41,441 bases of DNA from Ancalomicrobiaceae bacterium (GCA_031291595.1 JARLIU010000268.1:1-41441); one strand, 5' to 3'. Shown: positions 28,099 to 36,737, numbered from the stretch's first letter. Numbers and translations are program-made. The notes: generated from the letters alone by a model not told the origin.

Positions 28099-29784
28099 TT
28101 AGCGTTGTCCCGACGCTCCGGCCGCGATCTCATCCGCACGGCCTGTCTCATTGCGCCCGGTCTCGTTGTGCCCGGTCGCGTTGTGCTCGACCTCGTTGCG
28201 CCCGGCTTGGGAGTTGGCATAGGTGCGCGAGGCGAGCGCCGACAGCGAGCGCATCGTCTTCCGCACCTCGTCATCCTCCGTCAGGGCCCGATAGTGGGCG
28301 TAGATTTCATCGTAGATCGGCGCCAACTCGGCATCCGGCCGGTAGCGCTGCATGCGCTCGGCGCCGAAGCGGGCCTGGCCTTCGGCAAACCCGGCGACCA
28401 CTCCGGCCGCGACCGCGCGGTGTATGGCGGCGCCGACCGACGTGGCGTTATCGATCAGCGGCACCTCGGCGTCGAGCCCGGTGACGTCGGCAAGCGTCTG
28501 CACGATCAGCGGGCTGCGCTCTGCGACGCCGCCCGTCACGATCAGCCGCTCGGTCGGCAGGCCGCCGGCTGCCAGCACTTCGATGATGGTGCGCGCGCCG
28601 AAGCACAGACCCTCGATCAGCGCGCGGTAGATCGCCGGAGCCGTGGTCGTGAGGTTCAATCCGACCAGAAGGCCGCTGAGATTGGTATCGGCGAAAGGAA
28701 CGCGGTTGCCGCTCCACCAGTCGATGGCGAGGACCGGATGCGTGCCCGGCCGGATCGCCGCCGCCGCCGCATTGTAGAGCTCGAAGTTGCGGCCATCGTC
28801 GGCGTCGCGCGGGAAGGCGCGGGCAAACCAGGCGAGCACGTCACCGAAGGCCGGCTGGCCGGCTTCGTAGCCCCAGAACCCCGGCAACGCGGCGTTTTCC
28901 GCGGCGCCTTCGAGCCCGCGCGGCAGCGGCTGGAAACGGTCGGTCAGGTAGAGATAGGCCGCCGAGGTGCCGAGGGCTGAGACCAGCGTGCGGTTGTGAA
29001 CGGCATTTACCGCCGGAACGACGGCGTGGGAATCGATGGCGGCAACGGCGATCACCGTCGGCCCGGCGATCCCGGTGCGTTTCAGCCAGTCGTCCGTCAA
29101 CTCGCCGGCCGGCGAGCCGACCTCGAGCGGCGCAGCGAGCCTGTCGGCCAGCCCCGGCACGGCGTCGCGCGGATAGCCGGTCGCGGGCAAGTATTGTGCT
29201 TTGTAGGCAGCGAAGTTCAGGCTGCGGGCCTCGCGTCCGGCGAGCTGCGACACCAGCCAGTCGCCGGCCTCGATGAAGCGCTCAGCCAGCTTCCAGATGT
29301 CCGGCGCCTCATCGCGCAGCTGTGCCGCCTTGGCCAGCAGCCATTCGCCCGACAGCCGGCCACCGAAATTCTGCAGGAAATCGCCGCCCCGCCGATTGAT
29401 CGCCTCGGCATAGGGTTGGGCCGCCGCGTGCTTCCACAATTTCACATAGGCGTGCGGCTGGTCCGGCAGCAGGCGGCTGAGCGGAGTGCCGTCCCGCGTC
29501 GTCGGCAGCGGCGAACTGGCAGTGAAATCAATGCCGATCGACACGATGCGCCGGCCGGCGCCGAGCATGGTCAGGATCGCCGCGGCCGCAGCCAAATAGT
29601 CGTCCGGGTCCTGCAGCGCGAATGCCGGCGGCAATGCCCGCCCCCCCGGCAAGGCCGCGGTGATGACGCCGTGGTCGTAAGGGTGGACGACGCTGTCCTC
29701 CTGGCGGCCGGTCACTACGTCGATCCGCACGCCACGTGCCGATTCCGTGCCGAAATCGAGACCTATCAGATATGCCTTCGCCAT
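28099..29784 (-). CDS. FGGY-family kinase, ribulokinase-like
   Basis: 561 residues. The N-terminal phosphate loop IGLDFGTESARGVRIDV, KLWKHAAAQPYAEAI, EAGDWLVSQLAG, AIDSHAVVP, IDWWSGNRVPFAD and VTGGVAERSPLIVQTLADVTG match ribulokinases (AraB type), which phosphorylate 2-ketopentoses at O-5. The C-terminus carries an extra tail with four tandem pentapeptides (GRNEV, EHNAT, GHNET, GRNET), encoded by 15-bp DNA repeats and not part of the kinase fold. First gene of the operon. Two adjacent ATGs (29787 and 29784) follow GAGGGG; the second gives better spacing. No araA or araD is in the window, so the substrate could be D- or L-ribulose or D- or L-xylulose. Confidence 0.9.
   Translation of the reverse strand: MAKAYLIGLDFGTESARGVRIDVVTGRQEDSVVHPYDHGVITAALPGGRALPPAFALQDPDDYLAAAAAILTMLGAGRRIVSIGIDFTASSPLPTTRDGTPLSRLLPDQPHAYVKLWKHAAAQPYAEAINRRGGDFLQNFGGRLSGEWLLAKAAQLRDEAPDIWKLAERFIEAGDWLVSQLAGREARSLNFAAYKAQYLPATGYPRDAVPGLADRLAAPLEVGSPAGELTDDWLKRTGIAGPTVIAVAAIDSHAVVPAVNAVHNRTLVSALGTSAAYLYLTDRFQPLPRGLEGAAENAALPGFWGYEAGQPAFGDVLAWFARAFPRDADDGRNFELYNAAAAAIRPGTHPVLAIDWWSGNRVPFADTNLSGLLVGLNLTTTAPAIYRALIEGLCFGARTIIEVLAAGGLPTERLIVTGGVAERSPLIVQTLADVTGLDAEVPLIDNATSVGAAIHRAVAAGVVAGFAEGQARFGAERMQRYRPDAELAPIYDEIYAHYRALTEDDEVRKTMRSLSALASRTYANSQAGRNEVEHNATGHNETGRNETGRADEIAAGASGQR
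28146..28205. repeat. Four tandem 15-bp repeats inside the kinase gene
   Basis: Units at 28146-28160, 28161-28175, 28176-28190 and 28191-28205 follow the consensus TCTCGTTGYGCCCGG with one to four changes each. Being a multiple of three, the repeat keeps frame and adds pentapeptides of the type GxNET at the end of the kinase. Repeat number could vary by slippage without disrupting the enzyme. Confidence 0.75.
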
Positions 29785-29812
29785 CATCCCCTCGGGACCA
29801 CATGTTCTCGTT

Positions 29813-29834
29813 CTCTGTAACGCAAGTTGCAGAG
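29813..29834. promoter_or_regulatory. Probable ROK-repressor operator in the kinase leader
   Basis: CTCTGTAAC (29813-29821) and GTTGCAGAG (29826-29834) are inverted copies (8 of 9) separated by 4 bases, 29 bp before the kinase start. Size and symmetry suit a dimeric repressor; the ROK protein encoded at the end of the same operon is the best candidate. Confidence 0.4.
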
Positions 29835-30025
29835 TGCATTGTTGGGCAACACTGAAGAGTATGCCGAGACGTCCCGTCGCGGGACTGTCAGAACCAACGT
29901 GAACGACGAGACCAGCTCATGCGTGCCCAGCGCCATCAGCGGCGGAAGATCTGTTCCGCTGCCCGCATATCGTTCGGCCTATAGTCACGGATACAGGCTC
30001 GGCGTTCGTTTCCTCCTGGAATGCT

Positions 30026-30053
30026 ATTATGCACCGGGATCGGTGACTTGCAA
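30026..30053 (-). promoter_or_regulatory. Candidate promoter of the pentose/pentitol operon
   Basis: On the minus strand TTGCAA (30053-30048) and CATAAT (30031-30026) are 16 bp apart, a good sigma-70 match in an AT-rich patch. The expected start near 30019 would leave a leader of about 235 nt before the kinase. Confidence 0.5.
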
Positions 30054-30054
30054 G

Positions 30055-30074
30055 CCAATTTTGCGCATAATTGG
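30055..30074. promoter_or_regulatory. 20-bp palindrome, LacI-type operator candidate
   Basis: CCAATTTTGCGCATAATTGG is symmetric at 18 of 20 positions around a central GC (TGCGCA core). It lies immediately upstream of the -35 element of the candidate pentose promoter, where an activator or a looping repressor would bind. Its core differs from the AAACGTTT sites of the LacI protein encoded at 36769-37818. Confidence 0.45.
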
Positions 30075-30473
30075 GCAAAAGATGCGAGCAGCGAGCAGTC
30101 GCCACTGCGATGCGCCGAATCCGGCCTGCCGCCGGTTGTTCTGACGGCGGCTGCAAACGCTCTGATCCGAGCATTTGAGATCGGCGGCGGTAACGGACGC
30201 GGCCCTGCGCCGGCGGCATGCCGCTCCGGCAACGCGGTTTTCGGGCGGCGTTCCGGCAACGGCACCAAGCGTCGGCCGCACCGATTCGGACGGTCAGGGC
30301 CGGTTGATGAACTGGATTTCCGCCGCAATCGGGCTGGAGCGACCGCAGAACACCTAGCTCATCGATATCGATCGCATTGTTTTTGCGGCCGTTCTTATCC
30401 GAGACGTCTTCAACTGCTCAGGACCAGGCTGCGAGCGAAGACGCATTTCGATCCGTTCGAACTCGGTCGAGGT

Positions 30474-30500
30474 CGGCCGATGGCGATGGCGCATCGGCCG
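30474..30500 (-). terminator. Hairpin ending the GH127/CUT1 operon
   Basis: Perfect 9-bp arms CGGCCGATG (30474-30482) and CATCGGCCG (30492-30500) with a 9-base loop start at the base after the stop codon of the last gene. No U run; probably a weak or Rho-dependent end. Confidence 0.45.
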
Positions 30501-31598
30501 TCATCGCAACCGTTGGCCATTGTCGTCGAACACATGGACGCCGTCGGCATCGAACGTCAGCCGCAGTCTGTCCCCGGTTTGCGGCAGGCGGCTGCGGTCC
30601 GCCTTGTGCACGACGCGGGCACCGTGCTGCGTCTGTGCATGCACATAGGCGGCATCGCCCAAATACTCGACCACGTCGACGTCCGCCTCGAGCCCCGGTT
30701 CGTCGCCGCCGGCGATACGCAGCAGGTCGGGGCGCACGCCGATCCGCACCGGCAGATCGCCGTGGCGGGCGGCGAAATCCGCCGGCAGTTCGAAGCGATG
30801 CCCTTCGCAGATCAACGCGCCTGCATCGGTCACCGCCGGGATGACGTTGATCTTCGGCGTGCCGATGAAGCCGGCGACGAAGAGATTGTCGGGATCGCCG
30901 TAGATGGCGGCGGGCGTACCCACCTGTTCGATGCGGCCGGCCCTCAACACGACGATGCGGTCTGCAAGCGTCATCGCTTCGGTCTGGTCATGGGTCACGT
31001 AGATCATGGTGTTGCCGAGCTGGCGATGCAGCTTGGCGATCTCGATGCGCATCTCGATCCTGAGTTCGGCATCGAGATTGGACAGCGGCTCGTCGAACAG
31101 AAAGATCTTGGGATCGCGGACGATGGCGCGGCCGATGGCGACGCGCTGGCGCTGTCCACCCGACAGCTGCGCCGGCCGGCGATCGAGCAGCGGCGTCAAA
31201 TGCAGTTTGGCCGCTGCGGCCGCGACCTTGGCGGCGATCTCCGCCTTGGGTCGCCCGGCCATCCTCAGCGAAAATCCCATGTTCTCGGCAACCGAGAGAT
31301 GCGGATAGAGCGCGTAGGACTGGAATACCATGGCGATGCCGCGCATCGCCGGATCGACCTCGGTAACATCGCGCCCGCCGATCGAGATCGCGCCTTCGGA
31401 CACTTGTTCCAATCCGGCGACGAGCCGCAACAGCGTCGACTTGCCGCAGCCGGACGGGCCGACGAAGACAATGAATTCGCCCTCGTCAACGCTGAGGTTG
31501 ATGTCCGTCAACACGTCGACAGCGCCGAATCCCTTGTAGATGCCGTCGAGCACCAGACCACGGCCAGGCGCGGAAGCTGCTTGGGACGTATCGGCCAT
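30501..31598 (-). CDS. CUT1 sugar ABC transporter ATP-binding protein (UgpC/MsmK-like)
   Basis: 365 residues. Nucleotide-binding domain with Walker A GPSGCGKST, signature LSGGQRQR, Walker B IFLFDEPLSNLD and H-loop VTHDQTEAMTLAD, then a C-terminal TOBE/regulatory domain (about 240-365) with RIGVRPDLLRI. This is the MalK/UgpC type that energises oligosaccharide importers. ATG 31598 overlaps the GH127 stop by one base and follows GGAGGG by 6 bases. Last gene of the LacI-led operon. Confidence 0.93.
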   Translation of the reverse strand: MADTSQAASAPGRGLVLDGIYKGFGAVDVLTDINLSVDEGEFIVFVGPSGCGKSTLLRLVAGLEQVSEGAISIGGRDVTEVDPAMRGIAMVFQSYALYPHLSVAENMGFSLRMAGRPKAEIAAKVAAAAAKLHLTPLLDRRPAQLSGGQRQRVAIGRAIVRDPKIFLFDEPLSNLDAELRIEMRIEIAKLHRQLGNTMIYVTHDQTEAMTLADRIVVLRAGRIEQVGTPAAIYGDPDNLFVAGFIGTPKINVIPAVTDAGALICEGHRFELPADFAARHGDLPVRIGVRPDLLRIAGGDEPGLEADVDVVEYLGDAAYVHAQTQHGARVVHKADRSRLPQTGDRLRLTFDADGVHVFDDNGQRLR

Positions 31599-33544
31599 CA
31601 CATACCCTCCTGCCGGATCCACACCAGCATTTCGCCGGGTGTCCGGTTGTCCCAGGCATAATAGGGCACGGCGCTGAGGATTGCCCTGGCACGGTTGGGC
31701 GCCATGGCCGAGTAGAGCGCCCGCGGTTCGGCCGGCGTCTCGCGCCAGCCCGCAGCGGTGACGCGGACGACGCCGCCGAGATCGGGGACCTCCTCGCAGA
31801 CGAAGCCGCCGGTCGCCGCAAGCCCCAGCGAATTGAGCTTGCCGCCGTTGTCGTCCTCCTCGAGGCAGTAGACGAGCGGCCCGCGCTGCAGCGCGACGCG
31901 GCCCTGGTCGGCGCCGACCTCAGGCGCGGCATGCACGGTCTCGACCGGCATCGGCAGCGTCAGGTCGACGCGGTCGCCTGCCGTCCACTGGCGCAGCACG
32001 CGGGCATAGCCGTCGTGCGTTACCGCCGCCACGTCGACCTCCTCGCCGTTGAGCAGCAGTTCGGCCGAATGCGCCCAGCCGGGAATCCTGAGCGACAAGG
32101 CGAACGGCGCGGCCGGGACGGCTTCGAGCGTCAGGCTCACATGCCCGTCGTGGGGATAGCGCGTCGTCTCGACGATCCGGACCGTCCCCGCGGCGAGCTT
32201 CAGCTCCGCCGTGCTGTCGCAATAAAGATGCACGGCGATCTCGTCGTCGGCGACGCCGAACAGGTAGAGGCCGATCGAGGCGACGAGGCGCGAGATGTTG
32301 GGCGGGCAGCACGGACATTTGTGCCAGATCCAGCGATGGTGCTGACCTCGGCTTTCGAGCGGGTTGTCATAGAAGAAGCGGGTGCCGTCGAGCGAGAGAC
32401 CGGTCAGGGCGCCGTTGTAGAGCGCGCGCTCGAGGATGTCGGCATAGCGGGCATTGGGGCCGAGGCCGAGCATGCGGTTGGCCCAGAAGATGAGCGCCAC
32501 CGAGGCACAGGTCTCCTGATAGGCGGTATCGTTCGGCAGGTCGTAGTCGAAGGTGAGGCCCTCATTATCCGGAGAAGGGCCAAATCCGCCGGTAACATAG
32601 AGGTTCTTCTCGGTCAGATGCGCCCACAGGGCTTCGAGCGCCGGCTCCAGCGTCTCATCGGCGAATTCGGTCGCGATGTCCGCCATGGCTGAATAGAGAT
32701 AGGCCGCCCGCACGGCGTGGCCGACGACCTGGCGCTGCTCGCGCACCGGCACGTGCGACTGATTGTATTGGTAGGTCATGAAGTGGTAGTCGGCCGGGTC
32801 ATCGCCGCGCACGGCGGCTTCCGCGTCGAAGTAGTGCGGCTGACGCCCGCGCTCGTCGACAAAGTAGCGGGCGAGTTGCAGAAACCGCCGCTCTCCGGTC
32901 GCGCGCGCAAGGCGGACGAGGGCGAGCTCGATTTCCGGATGACCGCAATAGCCGCGCTGCTTGCCCGGTTCGGTGCCGAACACCGAGGCGATGTGATCGG
33001 CGTAGCGCATCATGATGTCGATGAACTTGCGCTTTCCCGTCGCCTGATAGTAGGCGACCGCCGCCTCGATCAGGTGCCCGGCATCATAAAGCTCATGGCA
33101 GTCGCGCAAATTGGACCAGCGCGGCTTGGTATCGACCCGCTGGTACCAGGAGTTCAGATAGCCGTCCTCGGCCTGCAGCCGGCCGTAGGCGTCGATGATG
33201 GCGTCGACGCGCGCCTCGAGTTCGGCATCGCGCTTGCGGTAGAGCGCATAGGCCGCCGTCTCGATCGACTTGGCCAGATCGGAATCCCAGAACATCTGGG
33301 TGGTGCACTTCGAATTGCCGATCTGGAAAGGGATGCGGAGGCCCGGGCCCGGGCGATCGGGATCGATCTGGTCGAGCATGCCGGCCTCGACGCAGCGGTC
33401 GAGCAGGATCCGGGCGGTGACGGAGGCGATCGTATCGATGCGGGGGCCGAAGAAGCCGCCGACCTGAACGTCGCCAAGCGCCGGCGGACGGAATTTTCCG
33501 CGAGTGGCACGCGGCGTGGACGGAGCGGAAGTGGACTGGATCAT
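31598..33544 (-). CDS. GH127-family beta-L-arabinofuranosidase
   Basis: 648 residues, the DUF1680/GH127 family typified by HypBA1 of Bifidobacterium longum. The zinc-cysteine active site is conserved: Glu344 and Cys346 (YQETCAS) and Cys412-Cys413 in CPCCPPN, corresponding to Glu338, Cys340, Cys417 and Cys418 of HypBA1. A catalytic (alpha/alpha)6 barrel is followed by beta-sandwich sequence (LSLRIPGWAHSAELLLNGE). There is no signal peptide, so it acts in the cytoplasm on imported oligosaccharide, releasing L-arabinose. The start has only a weak ribosome site. It is flanked by the importer genes of the same operon. Confidence 0.92.
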   Translation of the reverse strand: MIQSTSAPSTPRATRGKFRPPALGDVQVGGFFGPRIDTIASVTARILLDRCVEAGMLDQIDPDRPGPGLRIPFQIGNSKCTTQMFWDSDLAKSIETAAYALYRKRDAELEARVDAIIDAYGRLQAEDGYLNSWYQRVDTKPRWSNLRDCHELYDAGHLIEAAVAYYQATGKRKFIDIMMRYADHIASVFGTEPGKQRGYCGHPEIELALVRLARATGERRFLQLARYFVDERGRQPHYFDAEAAVRGDDPADYHFMTYQYNQSHVPVREQRQVVGHAVRAAYLYSAMADIATEFADETLEPALEALWAHLTEKNLYVTGGFGPSPDNEGLTFDYDLPNDTAYQETCASVALIFWANRMLGLGPNARYADILERALYNGALTGLSLDGTRFFYDNPLESRGQHHRWIWHKCPCCPPNISRLVASIGLYLFGVADDEIAVHLYCDSTAELKLAAGTVRIVETTRYPHDGHVSLTLEAVPAAPFALSLRIPGWAHSAELLLNGEEVDVAAVTHDGYARVLRQWTAGDRVDLTLPMPVETVHAAPEVGADQGRVALQRGPLVYCLEEDDNGGKLNSLGLAATGGFVCEEVPDLGGVVRVTAAGWRETPAEPRALYSAMAPNRARAILSAVPYYAWDNRTPGEMLVWIRQEGM

Positions 33545-33565
33545 GGCTGGCTCTCGATTCTGGGG

Positions 33566-34441
33566 TTACTTGACCGCGCCGGCGGTGAGGCCGCGGATGT
33601 AGTAGCGTTGCAGCACGAGGAAGAGAGCGAGGCAGGGCAGCATCATCACCGCGACGCCGGCCTGCACCGCGCCCCAATCGATGGCGCCGAAGCGGCCGGA
33701 GCGCACGGCGGTCATCAGCACGGGAAGCGTGTATTTGTCCTGCTCGGACAGGAAGATGAGGGCGCCGAGGAACTCGTTCCAGGCGTTGAGGAAGGCGATC
33801 AATCCGACCGAGGCGATGCCGGGCAGGACGAGGGGACCGAGCACGATGACCAGCAGCTTCAGGCCGCGGGCGCCGTCGATGCGTGCGGCTTCCGCGATCT
33901 CGTGCGGCACCGAGTCGAAGGCGTTGCGCATCATGAACACCGAGAACGGCAGCTGCAGCGTCACGTAGATCAGCACCAGTCCGGTCAGCGTGTTGTACAA
34001 GTGCAGCCGGCTGAGGATCAGGAATAAGGGCGTCAGGATCGACTGGAACGGCACCATCATGGCGGCCAGGATCACGACGAAGAAGGCGCCCTTCATCGGA
34101 AATCGGAAGCGCGAAAAGCCGTAGCCGGCGAGCGTCGAGACGACGATGGTGAGCGCTGCGGTGGCGCTCGCCACGATCAGACTGTTCAGCGTGTGGTGGA
34201 TCAGGCCCGCGCCGAAGTTCTCCAGCGTACGATAGTTCTCGATCGACCAGCCGCCAACCGGCCACGGCGGCAACGGCGGCAGGCCCGCCTCGGCTTTCGA
34301 CTTGAAGGTGACCAACACCGTCCAGACCAGCGGCGCCAGAAAAATGGCCGCCACCAGGATGCTCGCCGCGTGCATGGCGAGCTGGATCCGCCAGGGATGA
34401 CGCCGCCGAATGCTGCGAACGGCCGATGCGGTCTCGGTCAT
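33566..34441 (-). CDS. CUT1 sugar ABC transporter permease (MalG/AraQ-like)
   Basis: 291 residues with six predicted membrane segments. The cytoplasmic EAA loop EIAEAARIDGARGLKLLVIVLGPLVLPG is at about 190-217, and the first periplasmic region holds the MalG-type ENYRTL. Its ATG lies in an ATGA overlap with the preceding permease stop. A long open frame in the same phase runs through the upstream permease and binding-protein genes but is out of their frames and is ignored. Forms the channel with the MalF-like partner. Confidence 0.93.
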   Translation of the reverse strand: MTETASAVRSIRRRHPWRIQLAMHAASILVAAIFLAPLVWTVLVTFKSKAEAGLPPLPPWPVGGWSIENYRTLENFGAGLIHHTLNSLIVASATAALTIVVSTLAGYGFSRFRFPMKGAFFVVILAAMMVPFQSILTPLFLILSRLHLYNTLTGLVLIYVTLQLPFSVFMMRNAFDSVPHEIAEAARIDGARGLKLLVIVLGPLVLPGIASVGLIAFLNAWNEFLGALIFLSEQDKYTLPVLMTAVRSGRFGAIDWGAVQAGVAVMMLPCLALFLVLQRYYIRGLTAGAVK

Positions 34442-35376
34442 CGGCGATCCTCCCGGCTTTGCAGGAACTGCAACTGGACCAGACTCAGAACGAGCAGGAT
34501 CGCTAGGAGCACCATGGACAACGCCGAGCCATAGCCCAACCGGAAGGAGACAAACGACTGATTGAAGATCCAGTAGACGGCTGTCAGCGTCTGGTTCTGC
34601 GGGCCGCCGGCGAGGATGATGTAGAACTGGTCGAAGGCCAGCATCGACCCGGTGACCGACAGGATCAGCGCCAGGACCAAAGACCGGCGGATGAGCGGCA
34701 GGGTGATGTGGAGGAAGCGCTGACGATAGTTGGCTCCGTCGATGCGGGCGGCCTCGTAGAAGTCGGTCGGAATTGCCTGCAGGCCGCTCATCAGGATGAT
34801 CATGTAGAAGCCCGACACCTTCCAGATCACCATGATGGTGACCGACCAGAAGGCGGCGTCGAAATCGGCAAGGAGGTTGTAGGGCGCCGCCGTCAGCCCC
34901 AACCATTGCGCCACCGGAGAGAACAGACCGGAGTCGACATTGGAAAGCCACGCCCACAACAGGCTGGCCGAGGCGAAGCCGACGACGACGGGCAGGAAAT
35001 AGGCGGTGCGGTAGAAGCCGATCCCGGGGCGTGGCTTTTCCACGAACAGCGCCAGCGCCAAGCCGACGGCGAGGAGGCCGATGGTCGCCCAGACGGTGTA
35101 GTAGACGGTGAAGCCAAGCGCGTGCCAGAAGCGCTGGTCGTTCCACAGTGCGATGTAATTGCCGAAGCCGATCCAGCGGATGCGCCCGATCAACGGCCAG
35201 TTGTGCAACGACATCCAGGCCGTCATCACCAGCGGCACGACGAAGAACACGACGACGAGGAGAATCGCCGGCGCGATGTAGAGATAGCCCGCATAGTCGA
35301 CACGGCGGCGGCGCCTGACCCGCCGGGCCGGGGAGGTAGGCCCCTTTGGGACATCGTCGGTCTGAGAGCCTGACAT
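34438..35376 (-). CDS. CUT1 sugar ABC transporter permease (MalF/UgpA-like)
   Basis: 312 residues. A basic N-terminus (RRVRRRRRVDYAGYLYIAPAILL) leads into six membrane segments; the EAA loop reads DFYEAARIDGANYRQRFLHITLPLIR. Partner of the MalG-like subunit encoded next. The ATG is 66 bp after the binding-protein stop. Confidence 0.93.
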   Translation of the reverse strand: MSGSQTDDVPKGPTSPARRVRRRRRVDYAGYLYIAPAILLVVVFFVVPLVMTAWMSLHNWPLIGRIRWIGFGNYIALWNDQRFWHALGFTVYYTVWATIGLLAVGLALALFVEKPRPGIGFYRTAYFLPVVVGFASASLLWAWLSNVDSGLFSPVAQWLGLTAAPYNLLADFDAAFWSVTIMVIWKVSGFYMIILMSGLQAIPTDFYEAARIDGANYRQRFLHITLPLIRRSLVLALILSVTGSMLAFDQFYIILAGGPQNQTLTAVYWIFNQSFVSFRLGYGSALSMVLLAILLVLSLVQLQFLQSREDRR

Positions 35377-35442
35377 GGCCGGCGTTCCGTCTGCTGGGAA
35401 GAGAGTGGCGGGCGCTTTGCGAGGCGCCCGCCGGTTTGACAG

Positions 35443-36687
35443 TTACTTGGCAGCGTCGATGATCGACTGCATCGTCGCGTCGCACTCCTTCAGCGCCGGC
35501 TCGATCGCCGCTGCGTCGGCGAAGAACACCTTGTTGAGCGTGGTGTTCCACGGGCCGTTCGCCGAATTGATCAGGTCGTTGAACACCACCGAATACGGCG
35601 TCTTGCCCTTGGCCATCGCTTCGGCGGCGACGAGGTAGCGGCTGTCGAGGCCGGCGAGCGCCTCCTTGGCGATGTCGGAGCGAATCGGCAGCGAGCCGTA
35701 CTTGGCGAGCAGCGTCTGGCCCGGCAGCGAATAGGCGAACTCCAGGAATTCCTTGATGAGCGCCAGCTTCTTGGTGCCCTTGGTGACCACGAAGTTGTCG
35801 CCGCCGGCGAACGACGACCAGCCGCCGGTCTTGCCCGGCAGGAAGGTCACGCCGTAATGCAAGTTCGGGTACTGAGTATTGAGCGCCCCGATGGCAAAGG
35901 CACCCGACGGCGCGATGCCGATCTTGCCCGTGGCAAACGCCGCGAAGAAGTTGGAGCCGGTGTCGGTCCTGGAGCCCGCCGGAACCAAGCCGTCCTTTAC
36001 CATACTCTGGTAGAAGGCGACGGCGTCGCGCATCTGCGGACTGTCGAGCTTGGCTGTCTTGCCGTCGGCGGAGAAGATGTCGCCGCCCGAGGCCCAGATC
36101 AGTGGCGTGAAGGTGAAGATGTTGCAGCCGCCGCAATTGCCGGAGAAATAGTAGCCGTAGATGTCCGGCCCGAGCTTCTTCACCTTCTCGGCATCGGCAC
36201 GGATTTCCGCCCAGGTGGTCGGTCCTTTTTCGGGATCGAGGCCGGCCTGCTTGAACAGGTCCTTGTTCCAGATCAGCACCGAAGAGTCCGCCGAGAACGG
36301 CACGCCGTAGATGTGGCCCTCGAAGGTGCCGACGGAGAGATGCGCCTGCGACAGCGATGCGTAATACGGCAGTGACTTGGCGAGATCGGTCATGTCTTCG
36401 AGCTGGCCGGCGGCGGCAAACGACGGCGTGTAGATCAGGTCGAGCGACAGCGCATCGGGTGCATTGCCGCTGGCGGCGGCGACCGCGTATTTCGGCACCA
36501 GTTCGGCGTTCGGCACGATCTGCAGTTCGGCCTTGGTCTGGTGGCTGGCGTTAAAGGCATCGACGATTTTCGGCATAAAGGTCGAGCCGTCGGCGCGCAC
36601 CCACAGCGTGAAGCTGTCGGCAAGGGCCGGTGCGGCGGAGGCTAGGGCGGCGGCTGTCACGGCGGCGAGTAACGTCAAGCGCTTCAT
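35443..36687 (-). CDS. CUT1 sugar ABC transporter, extracellular solute-binding protein family 1
   Basis: 414 residues. Signal peptide about 1-23 (cleavage after ALA), then a type II binding fold: TLWVRADGSTFMPKIVDAFN, the YGVPFSADSSVLIWNKDLFKQAGLDPEKGPTTWAEI segment typical of SBP_bac_1, and a C-terminal half rich in the usual hinge motifs. An unusual CGGC pair (SGNCGGCNIF) could form a local disulfide in the periplasm. ATG 36687 is 7 bases after GGGAGG. With GH127 the expected ligand is an arabino-oligosaccharide (inference). Confidence 0.93.
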   Translation of the reverse strand: MKRLTLLAAVTAAALASAAPALADSFTLWVRADGSTFMPKIVDAFNASHQTKAELQIVPNAELVPKYAVAAASGNAPDALSLDLIYTPSFAAAGQLEDMTDLAKSLPYYASLSQAHLSVGTFEGHIYGVPFSADSSVLIWNKDLFKQAGLDPEKGPTTWAEIRADAEKVKKLGPDIYGYYFSGNCGGCNIFTFTPLIWASGGDIFSADGKTAKLDSPQMRDAVAFYQSMVKDGLVPAGSRTDTGSNFFAAFATGKIGIAPSGAFAIGALNTQYPNLHYGVTFLPGKTGGWSSFAGGDNFVVTKGTKKLALIKEFLEFAYSLPGQTLLAKYGSLPIRSDIAKEALAGLDSRYLVAAEAMAKGKTPYSVVFNDLINSANGPWNTTLNKVFFADAAAIEPALKECDATMQSIIDAAK

Positions 36688-36737
36688 GGTCTTTCCTCCC
36701 ATTCTTCCCCCTTTGCGGGGCTTCGAATACGACTGCT

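Larger units (their letters stand above)
29785..30500 (-). other. Long control region upstream of the pentose operon
   Basis: 716 bp with no intact gene. From the kinase outwards it holds a 9-bp-armed palindrome (29813-29834), a small TGTTG-n2-CAACA palindrome (29840-29851), a GTCCCG-n3-CGGGAC hairpin (29871-29885), a short minus-strand frame ending at 29936 with an acetyltransferase-like start sequence (IRDYRPNDM), a good promoter (30026-30053) beside a 20-bp palindrome (30055-30074), a 12-bp perfect palindrome ATCGATATCGAT (30361-30372) and the terminator-like hairpin of the preceding operon (30474-30500). Plus-strand frames here are not supported. Confidence 0.55.

Noticed and set aside
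30021-31661. 546-codon plus-strand frame spanning the pentose control region and the UgpC-like gene
   Set aside because: Mostly antisense to a recognised ATPase; the part in the intergenic region has no start signal or homology.
33566-36136. 856-codon frame apparently fusing the binding-protein region and both permeases
   Set aside because: Only the last 291 codons are in the frame of a real gene; the upstream part is out of frame with the MalF-like permease and binding protein, both of which are intact.
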